From the NCBI RefSeq assembly GCF_008629655.1, contig NZ_VWSG01000004.1:1-64000 (forward strand): a DNA stretch of 64,000 nt. The letters run 5' to 3'. A program made the position numbers and the translations under genes. The stretch's first letter is position 1, and each line of letters begins with the position of its first letter. The notes under the pieces are model-generated. The model saw only the letters and a list, made by a program, of their open reading frames with translations, had not been told where the DNA came from and did not search any database. The DNA is from Paenimyroides baculatum (GTDB lineage: Bacteria > Bacteroidota > Bacteroidia > Flavobacteriales > Flavobacteriaceae). This document shows, one piece after another, positions 8,197-16,409 of this stretch.

Positions 8197-9279
8197 TTAT
8201 TTTCTGTTGATTATATGGTCTTGTCTTGTGATACTTTCATCGTGAATTGCCTTGAATAACGATGTAATAAAAGCTTCGCCCAATTTATTTTCTTTGCCTT
8301 CGCGGCGCATTTTTATAAGAACTTCCTGCCAACGTTCGGGTTGTAAAACAGCTACGTTTTTAGCTTTTTTAAGCAAACCAATCTCATCGGCAATCTGCAT
8401 ACGGTCTTTCAATAATTTTAAAATCTGTGTATCAATTTCGTCGATTCTTGTTCGAAACATGTTCATTTCGTGTACATACGAATCTTCTAAATTCAACGAA
8501 TCGCGCAATACCAGATTCGATAAGATTTCCTGTAATTGATTCGGTGTTACCTGTTGTGCAGCATCGCTCCAAGCCAAATCGGGCGTGCAATGAGTTTCAA
8601 TCATCAAACCGTCGAAATTTAGATCCAGCGCTTTTTGAGCCACTTGTTGAATCAATTCTCGATTTCCCGTTATGTGTGACGGATCATTAATCAGCGGAAT
8701 TTCCGGAAAACGAATCTGCAAATCAATCGGAATCTGCCATTCGGGTTTATTACGATATTTTATTTTTTCGTAGCTTGAAAATCCACGGTGAATAAATCCT
8801 AACTTCTCGATTCCTGCATTCTGCAAACGTTCAAAACCACCAATCCACAAGCTTAAATCAGGGTTTACCGGATTCTTTATAAAAACAATTTTATCGGTTC
8901 CTTTCAACGCATCGGCAATTTCCTGAACAGCAAAAGGGTTCACGGTTGTACGTGCGCCAATCCACAAAACATCGATATCGTGTGCTAAAGCCAACTCCAC
9001 ATGTTCTGCAGTAGCAACTTCGGTAGCCAAAAGCATACCTGTTTCTGCCTTCACTTGTTGCAACCATTTTAAGCCGATAGTGCCAACACCTTCAAAACCA
9101 CCCGGACGTGTTCTTGGTTTCCAGATTCCTGCACGATAAATGGTTGCCTGATCTTTAATTCCGTGCGCAATTTCCAACACCTGATCAGGAGTTTCGGCAC
9201 TGCACGGACCCGCGATTATCAAAGGTTTGTTACCCGATAATTGCTTAAACCACAAAGCTTTTTCACTTACTTTCGTCAT
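8197..9279 (-). CDS. Bifunctional DAHP synthase / chorismate mutase type II
   Basis: 360 aa. Residues about 1-260 are a KDO8P/DAHP-type synthase (LIIAGPCSAETPDQ, YRAGIWKPRTRPGGFEG, IGARTT, KNPVNPDLSLWIGGFERL, DPSHITGNRE, DGLMIETHCTPDLAWSDA) that condenses PEP and erythrose 4-phosphate. Residues about 268-360 are an AroQ-type chorismate mutase (RTRIDEIDTQILKLLKDRMQ, ADEIGLLKKAKN, LFKAIHDESITRQ). This fusion is common in Bacteroidota and allows chorismate or prephenate to feed back on the synthase. It is the first gene of the run to mazG; about 80 bases separate it from divergent gldA. Confidence 0.94.
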   Translation of the reverse strand: MTKVSEKALWFKQLSGNKPLIIAGPCSAETPDQVLEIAHGIKDQATIYRAGIWKPRTRPGGFEGVGTIGLKWLQQVKAETGMLLATEVATAEHVELALAHDIDVLWIGARTTVNPFAVQEIADALKGTDKIVFIKNPVNPDLSLWIGGFERLQNAGIEKLGFIHRGFSSYEKIKYRNKPEWQIPIDLQIRFPEIPLINDPSHITGNRELIQQVAQKALDLNFDGLMIETHCTPDLAWSDAAQQVTPNQLQEILSNLVLRDSLNLEDSYVHEMNMFRTRIDEIDTQILKLLKDRMQIADEIGLLKKAKNVAVLQPERWQEVLIKMRREGKENKLGEAFITSLFKAIHDESITRQDHIINRK

Positions 9280-9353
9280 ACCGCAAATTTACAGATATTT
9301 CAGTAAAATACGGTATAGTTTTACAGATATAGCCAACTAATATAAAAAATACT

Positions 9354-9361
9354 TACTTTTG
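9354..9361 (+). promoter_or_regulatory. -7 box of gldA
   Basis: TACTTTTG, a full TAnnTTTG match, 18 bases before the ATG at 9380. No clear TTG at -33. Its position rules out an earlier in-frame start at 9359, which would lie inside the box. Confidence 0.5.
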
Positions 9362-9379
9362 TGTAAAACAAGAAATTCT

Positions 9380-10276
9380 ATGTCGATAGAAGTACAAAAT
9401 ATCTCTAAAAATTACGGAACGCAAAAGGCGTTAGACACCATTGATTTTAAAATTAACAAAGGGGAAATTGTCGGTTTTCTGGGTCCGAATGGTGCCGGAA
9501 AATCTACATTAATGAAAATTTTAACCACCTATATTGAAGCTGACAACGGCACCGCAATTGTAAATGGTTTTAATGTGAATACGCACCCGAAAGAAGTTCA
9601 GAAATCTATTGGTTATTTGCCCGAACACAACCCGCTTTATTTAGATTTGTACGTTCGCGAATATTTGGCATTTAATGCCGATGTTTATAAGGTTGACAAA
9701 AAACGTATTGACGAAGTGATTCAGCTTACAGGTTTATCGCCCGAAGCTCATAAAAAAATCGGGCAATTATCTAAAGGATACCGTCAGCGTGTTGGTTTGG
9801 CAACAGCTTTACTGCATGATCCGGAAGTGTTGATTTTAGATGAACCTACTACAGGATTGGACCCGAACCAGCTGACTGAAATTCGTGATTTGATAAAAAA
9901 TATTGGTAAAGACAAAACCGTTTTTTTATCGACACACATTATGCAGGAAGTGGAAGCAATCTGCGACCGAGTGATTATTATTAAAAGCGGAGTTATTGTT
10001 GCCGATAACAAATTGCAACAGATGTTTAGCAATGAAAACGATCAGGTAATTGAAATTGAGTTCGATGTTAAAATTGAAGAAGAATTTATTAAGCGTTTGC
10101 CTAACTTAAAATCGTTTCACAACATACACGATATGCAGTGGGAACTTATTTTTAATGCAGATGCAGACATGCGCCCTGCCCTTTTTGATTTTGCTAAAGA
10201 ATTAGATGTTAAGATTTTATCTATGCAGCTTAAAAATAAAAATCTGGAAACTATTTTTAGAGAGAAAACGTTATAG
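9380..10276 (+). CDS. gldA: Gliding-motility ABC transporter ATP-binding subunit GldA
   Basis: 298 aa from the ATG at 9380 (MSIEVQNISKNYG), chosen because an upstream in-frame start falls in the promoter. Walker A GPNGAGKSTL at about 34-43, signature LSKGYRQRVGLA near 135, Walker B EVLILDEPTTGLDP near 153-166, and the switch His in STHIMQEVE. Length and sequence fit GldA, the ATPase that with GldF and GldG forms an ABC transporter needed for gliding in flavobacteria. gldF/gldG are not in the window. Assignment over a generic ABC-2 ATPase rests on overall resemblance. Confidence 0.85.
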   Translation: MSIEVQNISKNYGTQKALDTIDFKINKGEIVGFLGPNGAGKSTLMKILTTYIEADNGTAIVNGFNVNTHPKEVQKSIGYLPEHNPLYLDLYVREYLAFNADVYKVDKKRIDEVIQLTGLSPEAHKKIGQLSKGYRQRVGLATALLHDPEVLILDEPTTGLDPNQLTEIRDLIKNIGKDKTVFLSTHIMQEVEAICDRVIIIKSGVIVADNKLQQMFSNENDQVIEIEFDVKIEEEFIKRLPNLKSFHNIHDMQWELIFNADADMRPALFDFAKELDVKILSMQLKNKNLETIFREKTL

Positions 10277-10284
10277 TGTTCTAT

Positions 10285-10334
10285 GTTATAAGTTTTAGGT
10301 TCTATGACTAAACTTACAACCTAAAACTTATAAC
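10285..10334. repeat. 17-bp perfect inverted repeat between gldA and the GIN-domain gene
   Basis: Arms 10285-10301 and 10318-10334 are exact complements (GTTATAAGTTTTAGGTT / AACCTAAAACTTATAAC). It lies between two converging stops and could act as a bidirectional terminator, although it lacks a GC-rich stem. Partial copies of the same word occur at 11196-11212 and 26703-26724. Confidence 0.7.
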
Positions 10335-10340
10335 TAAAAA

Positions 10341-11072
10341 CTATTTATAAACAACATTTCCAGTATATAAACGTTCAATTTTTACGGTATCGGGTTTGTT
10401 GTACACATAAATATTTCCGACAGATGCAATAACGCCTTCTAATTTATTTTTTGCAAACACATGAATATTTTGGTTACTTCGGTGATAAGACAAAACTGTT
10501 TTAGCCTTTAATAATTTAGCATCAACCGAGCCATTAGCTCCGTATAATTTTACATCCAAAACATTGGTTTTTCCTTTTAAAATAAAGCTTCCTACCTGGT
10601 TATCTTCTACCGTTACCGAATTGTTGTTTAGTTTTAAATTAAAGTTGGTCGATGCACTTTCTTCGTTCGGAATACTTGTTAGCAGATATAAATTCGGATA
10701 ACGTAACGTATCATTTGAAACTACATTAAACTGCGTACGAGAATGGATTCTTTTTAAATTTGGAGTATAAATTTTTAAAACCGCGATTTCATGACTTTTA
10801 AGCATTTGGCACGAAATTTCGTTTTTTATTGTAAGGATTGAATCTTTAACTTCAAATGAAATTGCTTCAATTCTATTTTCAAACGATTGAATTTCCATTT
10901 TAAAAGTGGTGCTCGGAATAATTTCTGCTGAAACATTCATGGGAATATCAACGGTATGAAATCCTGATAACTGATGTTCTTGTGAAACGGCATCTCCTTT
11001 TTTTGAAAAACAAGCATCTTCACCAGCGCATCCGGCAATTATCAACAACAATAAAACGATACTTTTTTTCAT
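10341..11072 (-). CDS. GIN-domain (DUF2807) lipoprotein
   Basis: 243 aa from the ATG at 11072, which opens a lipoprotein signal (MKKSIVLLLLIIAGC, lipobox IAGC). An upstream in-frame ATG at 11099 would put nine charged residues before the signal and is rejected. The mature protein matches the bacterial 'head GIN' domain (DUF2807): FHTVDIPMNVSAEI, then repeated short beta strands with NVLDVKLYGANGSVDAKLL. These form a right-handed beta structure at the cell surface or periplasm, with unknown role. A further small domain between about 95 and 125 contains KIYTPNLKRI. Confidence 0.78.
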   Translation of the reverse strand: MKKSIVLLLLIIAGCAGEDACFSKKGDAVSQEHQLSGFHTVDIPMNVSAEIIPSTTFKMEIQSFENRIEAISFEVKDSILTIKNEISCQMLKSHEIAVLKIYTPNLKRIHSRTQFNVVSNDTLRYPNLYLLTSIPNEESASTNFNLKLNNNSVTVEDNQVGSFILKGKTNVLDVKLYGANGSVDAKLLKAKTVLSYHRSNQNIHVFAKNKLEGVIASVGNIYVYNKPDTVKIERLYTGNVVYK

Positions 11073-11129
11073 AACTCTATTTTTTAACCACTGATGCACA
11101 GATTTTCTTCTGAATATATATCACAATTT

Positions 11130-11194
11130 GTCATTCCGACGAAGGAGGAATCTATTAGAGATTCTTCAATCCACTTCGTTTCTTTCAGAATGAC
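11130..11194. repeat. REP-like dispersed repeat, copy 1
   Basis: 65-bp imperfect palindrome with GTCATTC and GAATGAC ends and an inner palindrome AATCTATTAGAGATT. It is very similar to the reverse complement of 13731-13796. It sits in the short gap between the PagL-like gene and the GIN-domain gene. Confidence 0.8.
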
Positions 11195-11219
11195 AAACTT
11201 ATAACTTAAAACATACAAT

Positions 11220-12320
11220 CTACAACTTATATCCAACACCAACTTCAAAAGCTTCTGCTTTAGCAAAATGCGTTTTTAACGACATCACTCCAAAAACATT
11301 CGGAGTTACATAATAACGCAAGCCTAAACGTTGGTAAAGCGATCCGTTTTTCTTATATTCATCATGGACGTAATAACCAATATTTCCTTCGGCGGTTAGT
11401 TTGTTCAGATACCATTCGTAGCCTACAAAAACGCCCACACGTTTCCAATCGGTATTTTTATCCATTCCTTCTTCGGGAAATGAAGTCGCCAAAAACGGAA
11501 TAAGCTCTTTTAATGAATTCGACAGGAAAACTTCGGCTCCTAACTGTGCCGCTCCATAATTATTCAAAGGTTTTTCTACAATTGCGGTAATATGATAGAA
11601 CGGTTTTTGTCCCATTCCGATGATATGACTTTCGTTAACGCCTGTTCTGAACAAAAGGTTGTATCGAATTTGCTGCGGATAATCTACATAAGAATTGGCT
11701 TTACCTGTTTGATCTTCATCAGAAAAATGATAGGTTAAACCAACATTCACTCCCAACGTATTAGTACTTGTATTTGGCGCTTTTATGGTGGCATTTGAAT
11801 GATGCACAAACAGCAATCCTGCATTTATCCCGATATTTTGCCAGATTCTAGGTTGATCATACCCCAACATAAAATACGTGGATGGCATAAATTTAGATCC
11901 GTAAGCTACATTTCGAAAATTAGTTTCTTTATCAAATGGATTCGTTGCGTAAGAAACTCCCTGCCCTACACGAAACTGTAATCGTCTATTTAAAAAGTAA
12001 AAATTATAATGTGCATACAAGCCGTACAAATCGCCCAAAGTTTCGTTGTGATTGTTTTGTGTATGAAAAGAAAAACCGACTTCGGGAAAACGGTAGGTAT
12101 GATGCCACTCTTTAGATCCATCGACTTTATGGTTTACCGAAAACAGAAAACCTGTAGGTTTATTGGTTATTAAATGGGCAATATTTTCGCTGTGCGGTAA
12201 AATAGCACCTTGATAGGTTTGTAACGATGCGCTCCAGTTTTCCTGACCAATTGCTGAAAAACAAGCAACCAGAAAAAACAGATTACAAATTATAAACCGC
12301 AAACTTAAAAGCCTGTTCAT
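11220..12320 (-). CDS. PagL-like acyloxyacyl hydrolase (lipid A deacylase family)
   Basis: 366 aa from the ATG at 12320 (MNRLL), one base past the deoxynucleoside kinase stop; the signal peptide ends near SAIGQ. The rest is beta-barrel sequence. FVHHSNA at 171-177 resembles the H-x-S-N active-site strand of PagL, the outer-membrane lipid A 3-O-deacylase, with His173 and Ser175 as the likely His-Ser pair. The glutamate expected 12 residues after the Ser is Asn187 here, so catalysis may differ or be lost. The final strand ends in VGVGYKL. Family by motif; substrate is inferred. Confidence 0.72.
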   Translation of the reverse strand: MNRLLSLRFIICNLFFLVACFSAIGQENWSASLQTYQGAILPHSENIAHLITNKPTGFLFSVNHKVDGSKEWHHTYRFPEVGFSFHTQNNHNETLGDLYGLYAHYNFYFLNRRLQFRVGQGVSYATNPFDKETNFRNVAYGSKFMPSTYFMLGYDQPRIWQNIGINAGLLFVHHSNATIKAPNTSTNTLGVNVGLTYHFSDEDQTGKANSYVDYPQQIRYNLLFRTGVNESHIIGMGQKPFYHITAIVEKPLNNYGAAQLGAEVFLSNSLKELIPFLATSFPEEGMDKNTDWKRVGVFVGYEWYLNKLTAEGNIGYYVHDEYKKNGSLYQRLGLRYYVTPNVFGVMSLKTHFAKAEAFEVGVGYKL

Positions 12321-12321
12321 A

Positions 12322-12936
12322 TTAAAACAAACCGTTAATTTCGGCATCAATTCGGTTGATAACTTGTCCTAAATCTTCAGGATTATCAACAAAATTAATA
12401 GGATCAACATCTATAATCAACAACTTACCTTTTGTATAGCTTTTGATCCATTCTTCGTAACGTTCGTTCAGTTTATTCAAATAATCAATCGATATAGAAT
12501 TTTCGTATTCACGTCCACGTTTATGAATCTGTCCTACTAAATTCGGAATCGAGCTTCTTAAATAAATCAACAAATCAGGTGCACCAACCAAATCTTCCAT
12601 CAATTCAAATAACTGTTTATAATTATTGAAATCACGGTTAGACATCAACCCCATTGCGTGTAAGTTCGGAGCAAAAATATGGGCATCTTCGTAAATGGTT
12701 CGATCTTGAATGGTATTTTTTCCGCTCGATTTCATTGCCAAAACTTGACGAAAACGACTGTTTAAGAAGTAAATCTGCAAATTAAACGACCAACGATCCA
12801 TTGAATGATAAAAATCATCTAAATACGGATTATCAACTACATCTTCGTAATGTGCATCCCACTTGTAATGTTTGGCTAATAATCTGGTTAACGTAGTTTT
12901 TCCTGCACCAATGTTTCCGGCAATTGCAACTTGCAT
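12322..12936 (-). CDS. Deoxynucleoside kinase
   Basis: 204 aa. P-loop GNIGAGKTT at 7-15, YEDVVDNPYLDDFY (substrate-binding Glu), the DRTIYED motif (D-R-S/T catalytic block) near 78-84, and the lid Arg cluster HKRGREYE near 138-145. This is the dCK/dGK family, which phosphorylates deoxynucleosides to dNMP for salvage. The exact base specificity cannot be read. It overlaps no gene but sits 6 bases after the unknown secreted protein gene and 1 base before the PagL-like gene. Confidence 0.92.
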   Translation of the reverse strand: MQVAIAGNIGAGKTTLTRLLAKHYKWDAHYEDVVDNPYLDDFYHSMDRWSFNLQIYFLNSRFRQVLAMKSSGKNTIQDRTIYEDAHIFAPNLHAMGLMSNRDFNNYKQLFELMEDLVGAPDLLIYLRSSIPNLVGQIHKRGREYENSISIDYLNKLNERYEEWIKSYTKGKLLIIDVDPINFVDNPEDLGQVINRIDAEINGLF

Positions 12937-12942
12937 ATTTTA

Positions 12943-13716
12943 TTAGTTTATATGGTATAAATACAATTTATCTGTTGTTAAAACACTTAAACTGTTTGCG
13001 TTAAAAATAACAGAATCAATGGTTGACTGAACTTCTGCCAATTTTTCTGTTTCTTTATTTTTAGTGTTTAACAAAAATAATTTATTGTTTGATACATACA
13101 CCAACAAATCGCCATTAATTGCTAACAATTGTGCTTTTTTAGGTAAATTTTGTTCTTGAATTACTTTTCCGTAGATATCAATTCCGTACACAACATCATC
13201 CTTTTGCCAGTAAGCAAAATTGCCGTAAGTTGTTAAAAAAGAATAGGTTGTTATAGGATTGCTGACGAACGATGGTTGATCTTGCTGCGATGAAACAATA
13301 CACCAGCGCTTGCTTGCGTAATCGAAAATCCAAATGGAAGCCTGTGAAGTTAAAGCTGCATAAACGGCATCGATTTCAGAGAAACGATCTGTTAAAACGA
13401 TCTTTTCTTTTACACTTAACTGATTGTCTAAAAAAACCAATTGTTGCGTATTTTTATAAAAAACCAATTGTTTTAAAGGATTTCGTTCATCGTATTGCGC
13501 AATGTTTCCTAAAAACGGATCTTTAAAAGTAAATGTTTTTAAAAGAGTTTCTTTGGCAATTTCGTTACTTACAATGGATGAAGTATCGCCCAAATGATTC
13601 AATCCGTAATAAGTTAATTGTGGCGGACGAACCAGTTCTTTTTTAAACACAGCCATTTGTGCATTTACCGAGAATGCAGTAAAAAATGCAATAAAAGCTG
13701 TGGTTAATTTTTTCAT
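12943..13716 (-). CDS. Secreted protein of unknown function, possible beta-propeller
   Basis: 257 aa with signal peptide (MKKLTTAFIAFFTAFSVNAQ). The mature part has repeated short strands of the form 'NTQQLVFLDNQLSVKEK', 'ASIWIFDYASKRW', 'NGDLLVYVSNNKLFLLNTK', 'DKLYLYHIN', spaced about 40 residues apart. This suggests an incomplete or small beta-propeller. I do not recognise a named family. It directly precedes the deoxynucleoside kinase gene. Confidence 0.65.
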   Translation of the reverse strand: MKKLTTAFIAFFTAFSVNAQMAVFKKELVRPPQLTYYGLNHLGDTSSIVSNEIAKETLLKTFTFKDPFLGNIAQYDERNPLKQLVFYKNTQQLVFLDNQLSVKEKIVLTDRFSEIDAVYAALTSQASIWIFDYASKRWCIVSSQQDQPSFVSNPITTYSFLTTYGNFAYWQKDDVVYGIDIYGKVIQEQNLPKKAQLLAINGDLLVYVSNNKLFLLNTKNKETEKLAEVQSTIDSVIFNANSLSVLTTDKLYLYHIN

Positions 13717-13730
13717 TTTTATATTATTTT

Positions 13731-13796
13731 GTCATTCTGAATGCAACAAAGTGAAATGAAGAATCTCTAATAGATTCATCCTAACGTCGGAATGAC
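13731..13796. repeat. REP-like dispersed repeat, copy 2
   Basis: 66-bp imperfect palindrome bounded by GTCATTC and GAATGAC. Its reverse complement aligns end to end with 11130-11194, sharing GTCATTCCGACG, GAATCTATTAGAGATTCTTC and TTCAGAATGAC. It lies between folA and the unknown secreted protein gene. Confidence 0.8.
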
Positions 13797-13806
13797 AACA
13801 TATCCT

Positions 13807-14298
13807 TTACTTTTGATAAATCTTTATAGTAAAATCGAATTTATTTTTTTCGTCGGATTTATGAAATTCTTCTGAAATCATTTTCCAATCAGATGCTATT
13901 TCAGGAAAAAAGGCATCAGCATCTTCAAACACGGCATTTACATGTGTAATTACTAATTCGTTAGCAACACTGATTGTTTCCTTATAAATTTCTCCACCGC
14001 CAATTACATAAACAGTCTCTTGATTTTGCTGTTTTGCAAATTGTAAAGCATCGCTTACCGAAGCAAATGCAAAACAATCATCCGGAACATTGTAATTTTT
14101 CTGTCTGGTAATAATTAAATGTGTACGATTTGGCAAAGGTTTAGGAAAAGATTTAAACGTTTTGCGCCCCATTAAAATAAAATGTCCGCTTGTTGTTTCT
14201 TTAAAATGTTTAAAATCAGCAGGTAAATGCCACAACAAATCGTTGTCTTTTCCTATTGCTTTATTTTGTGCAATTGCTGCTACTAAACTAATCTTCAT
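13807..14298 (-). CDS. folA: Dihydrofolate reductase
   Basis: 163 aa. NADPH-dependent reduction of dihydrofolate to tetrahydrofolate. Typical DHFR blocks: ISLVAAIAQNKAIGKDNDLLWHLPAD at the N-terminus (the W-H-L-P and Asp27-equivalent region), HFILMGRKTFKS, RTHLIITRQ and YVIGGGEIYKE. Its ATG overlaps the thyA stop by one base (TAATG), so thyA-folA are coupled. ThyA produces the dihydrofolate that FolA recycles. Confidence 0.97.
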   Translation of the reverse strand: MKISLVAAIAQNKAIGKDNDLLWHLPADFKHFKETTSGHFILMGRKTFKSFPKPLPNRTHLIITRQKNYNVPDDCFAFASVSDALQFAKQQNQETVYVIGGGEIYKETISVANELVITHVNAVFEDADAFFPEIASDWKMISEEFHKSDEKNKFDFTIKIYQK

Positions 14299-15122
14299 TA
14301 TACTGAAACCTGACCTTTAATTGCCGGATGCGGATCGTAATCTACCAACGTAAAATCTTCAAATGTAAAATCGAAAATATCTTTTATTTCTGGATTTAAG
14401 ATCATTTTTGGCAACGGACGTGGTTCTCTTGACAACTGCAATTCAACCTGTTCAAAATGATTGTTGTATATGTGCGCATCGCCAAACGTATGGATAAAAT
14501 CGCCATAACCTAAACCGCAAACCTGTGCAACCATCATAGTAAATAGCGCGTAAGATGCAATATTGAACGGAACGCCCAAAAAGATGTCTGCCGAACGCTG
14601 ATACAGTTGGCACGACAATTTACCATCGGCAACATAAAACTGAAAAAATGCGTGACACGGAGGCAAAGCTGCTTTTCCGTTGGCAACATTTTCATCAAAA
14701 GAAACAGATGTATCGGGCAAAACAGAAGGATTCCAAGCCGAAATTAACATTCTACGGCTGTTTGGATTTGTCTTTAATGTTTCGATTAATTCTTTAATTT
14801 GATCTATTTCTTCGCCGTTCCAATTACGCCACTGATAACCGTAAATTGGGCCTAAATCGCCATTATCATTCGCCCATTCATCCCAAATTCGAACACCGTT
14901 TTCTTTTAAATAACCTATATTGGTATCGCCTTTTAAAAACCAAAGCAATTCATGAATGATTGATTTTAAATGGACTTTTTTGGTTGTAACCATTGGGAAA
15001 CCTTCGGCTAAATCAAAACGCATTTGGTAACCAAAAACACTTTTAGTTCCGGTACCTGTTCTGTCGCCTTTTTGAACACCTTCTTTTAAAACGTGTTTAA
15101 CTAAATCTAAATACTGTTTCAT
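14298..15122 (-). CDS. thyA: Thymidylate synthase
   Basis: 274 aa. Methylates dUMP to dTMP with methylenetetrahydrofolate. Family segments: [14 protein letters not shown] near 19-32, [16 protein letters not shown] near 52-67, [18 protein letters not shown], the catalytic Cys in [13 protein letters not shown], and [20 protein letters not shown] with the nucleotide-binding block after it. The length is slightly above the E. coli enzyme. The gene starts 3 bases from the stop of the upstream nuclease gene. Confidence 0.98.
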   Translation of the reverse strand: MKQYLDLVKHVLKEGVQKGDRTGTGTKSVFGYQMRFDLAEGFPMVTTKKVHLKSIIHELLWFLKGDTNIGYLKENGVRIWDEWANDNGDLGPIYGYQWRNWNGEEIDQIKELIETLKTNPNSRRMLISAWNPSVLPDTSVSFDENVANGKAALPPCHAFFQFYVADGKLSCQLYQRSADIFLGVPFNIASYALFTMMVAQVCGLGYGDFIHTFGDAHIYNNHFEQVELQLSREPRPLPKMILNPEIKDIFDFTFEDFTLVDYDPHPAIKGQVSV

Positions 15123-15125
15123 TTT

Positions 15126-15800
15126 TTAAAGGTTTCTTTTTGAAAGTTCATCACGTAAACGAGCTGCTTTTTCGTAATCTTCGTTCATTACTGCTATTTC
15201 CAACATATCGTTTAATTCCTGAAGCGAATAATCGGCAAACTCATTGCCTTTTTCTACAGGAGCAATATTTAGAAATTCATCAATAACATCGCTTAATTCT
15301 TCATCATTGTCGTCATCGTCGTCATCTGCATCAAAATCATCGTCATCATCACCATATTCCTCATCTTTTGCATCTGCTTCTTCCTGTTCGCGAAGATAAA
15401 TTCCTGCTTTATCCAATATATTCTGATAGGTAAAAATAGGCGCATCAAAACGCAATGCCAGTGAAATGGCATCAGACGTACGTGCATCGATAATTTCCTC
15501 GATACCGTCGCGTTCGCAGATAATGCTTGAAAAGAAAACACCGTCTACCAATTTATGAATGATTACCTGTTTTACAACGATATCAAACCGGTCGCAAAAA
15601 GTTTTAAACAAATCGTGCGTTAACGGACGTGGCGGCTTTAAATCTTCTTCAATGGCAATGGCAATAGCTTGTGCTTCAAACGCACCTATCACGATTGGCA
15701 GTTTACGATCACCATCTACTTCATTCAAAATCAAAGCATAAGCTCCGTTTTGCGTATGACTGTATGAAATTCCTTTTATTGTTAATTTTACTAAACTCAT
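15126..15800 (-). CDS. Bifunctional nuclease (BFN/DUF151) domain protein with UVR motif
   Basis: 224 aa. Residues about 1-130 are the BFN domain (YALILNEVDGDRKLPIVIGAFEAQAIAIA, then ICERDGIEEIIDARTSDAISLALRF). The C-terminal ~35 residues (YSLQELNDMLEIAVMNEDYE then KAARLRDELSKR) form a UvrB/UvrC-type UVR helical hairpin. Between them is an acidic linker including DDDDDFDADDDDDDNDEE, encoded by GAT-rich repeats. BFN proteins bind or degrade nucleic acids in the few studied cases; the UVR motif suggests a protein partner. The role here is inferred. Confidence 0.85.
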   Translation of the reverse strand: MSLVKLTIKGISYSHTQNGAYALILNEVDGDRKLPIVIGAFEAQAIAIAIEEDLKPPRPLTHDLFKTFCDRFDIVVKQVIIHKLVDGVFFSSIICERDGIEEIIDARTSDAISLALRFDAPIFTYQNILDKAGIYLREQEEADAKDEEYGDDDDDFDADDDDDDNDEELSDVIDEFLNIAPVEKGNEFADYSLQELNDMLEIAVMNEDYEKAARLRDELSKRNL

Positions 15801-15903
15801 GCTGATAAAAATAGCTAAAAAACGCTATTAAACAAAGATACATTTTTAAATTTAACAGGGTTTATATAGAAAATAATTTTGTTTTGTTTTACTGTTTAAG
15901 TAA

Positions 15904-16281
15904 TTAATCTTCATCGTAGACAACTTGCCAATTCATACGTTGTAAATCATCTAAAGTTAGTTCATACCGTTTTAAATACATATCATTATTTATCACATCT
16001 TTAAAAACATTATTATCAATAACGTTTTTATCAAATATCCAAACATATATCTTACCATAACTAAAATTTGTTGCTGAAGGCACTTGATTATTAGGTGCAA
16101 TTATAAATCCTGAATTTAAGTATTCTGGAAAATAATCAAAATTTTCCGCTTGATAAAAGTAAATACTATCTGTTGATTGATTTCTAATTTTAAATTTATA
16201 TTTAGCGTCATCAATATTGGGACAACCGTATAAGAAAGTCATACAAATAAACAACATCAAAAATTTTAAATATTTAATCAT
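15904..16281 (-). CDS. Small lipoprotein of unknown function
   Basis: 125 aa. Lipoprotein signal MIKYLKFLMLFICMTFLYGC with lipobox LYGC, so Cys20 is the lipidated residue. The mature part begins with a probable immunoglobulin-like or jelly-roll strand (YKFKIRNQSTDSIYFYQ) and has no catalytic motif. It is Asn- and Tyr-rich and AT-rich. No family recognised. Confidence 0.68.
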   Translation of the reverse strand: MIKYLKFLMLFICMTFLYGCPNIDDAKYKFKIRNQSTDSIYFYQAENFDYFPEYLNSGFIIAPNNQVPSATNFSYGKIYVWIFDKNVIDNNVFKDVINNDMYLKRYELTLDDLQRMNWQVVYDED

Positions 16282-16306
16282 AATCTATTTTATTTCAAAT
16301 ACACAA

Positions 16307-16333
16307 AAACAGCCGTAAAAATTACGATTGTTT
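16307..16333 (-). terminator. Decayed terminator hairpin after the SUFU remnant
   Basis: Imperfect inverted repeat (ACAGCCGTA at 16309-16317, TACGATTGT at 16323-16331). On the minus strand it is followed by a short T-run. It resembles the intact hairpin of etfA at 17123-17148 with two changed positions. Confidence 0.35.
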
Positions 16334-16345
16334 AAATTACAAGAT

Positions 16346-16372
16346 GAGATTCTGAAACAAGTTCAGAATGAC
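16346..16372. repeat. REP-like repeat fragment, copy 3
   Basis: 27 bp with an inner hairpin TTCTGAA / TTCAGAA and the same GAATGAC end as the copies at 11130 and 13731. It lies downstream of the broken SUFU gene. Confidence 0.55.
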
Positions 16373-16409
16373 ACGTTTTAATTGTTATTTAATTGGAAAA
16401 AGCTTGCTT

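Noticed and set aside
11084..11266. 60-codon minus frame spanning the REP-like repeat
   Set aside because: Its sequence is made mostly of the repeat and of the end of the PagL-like gene.
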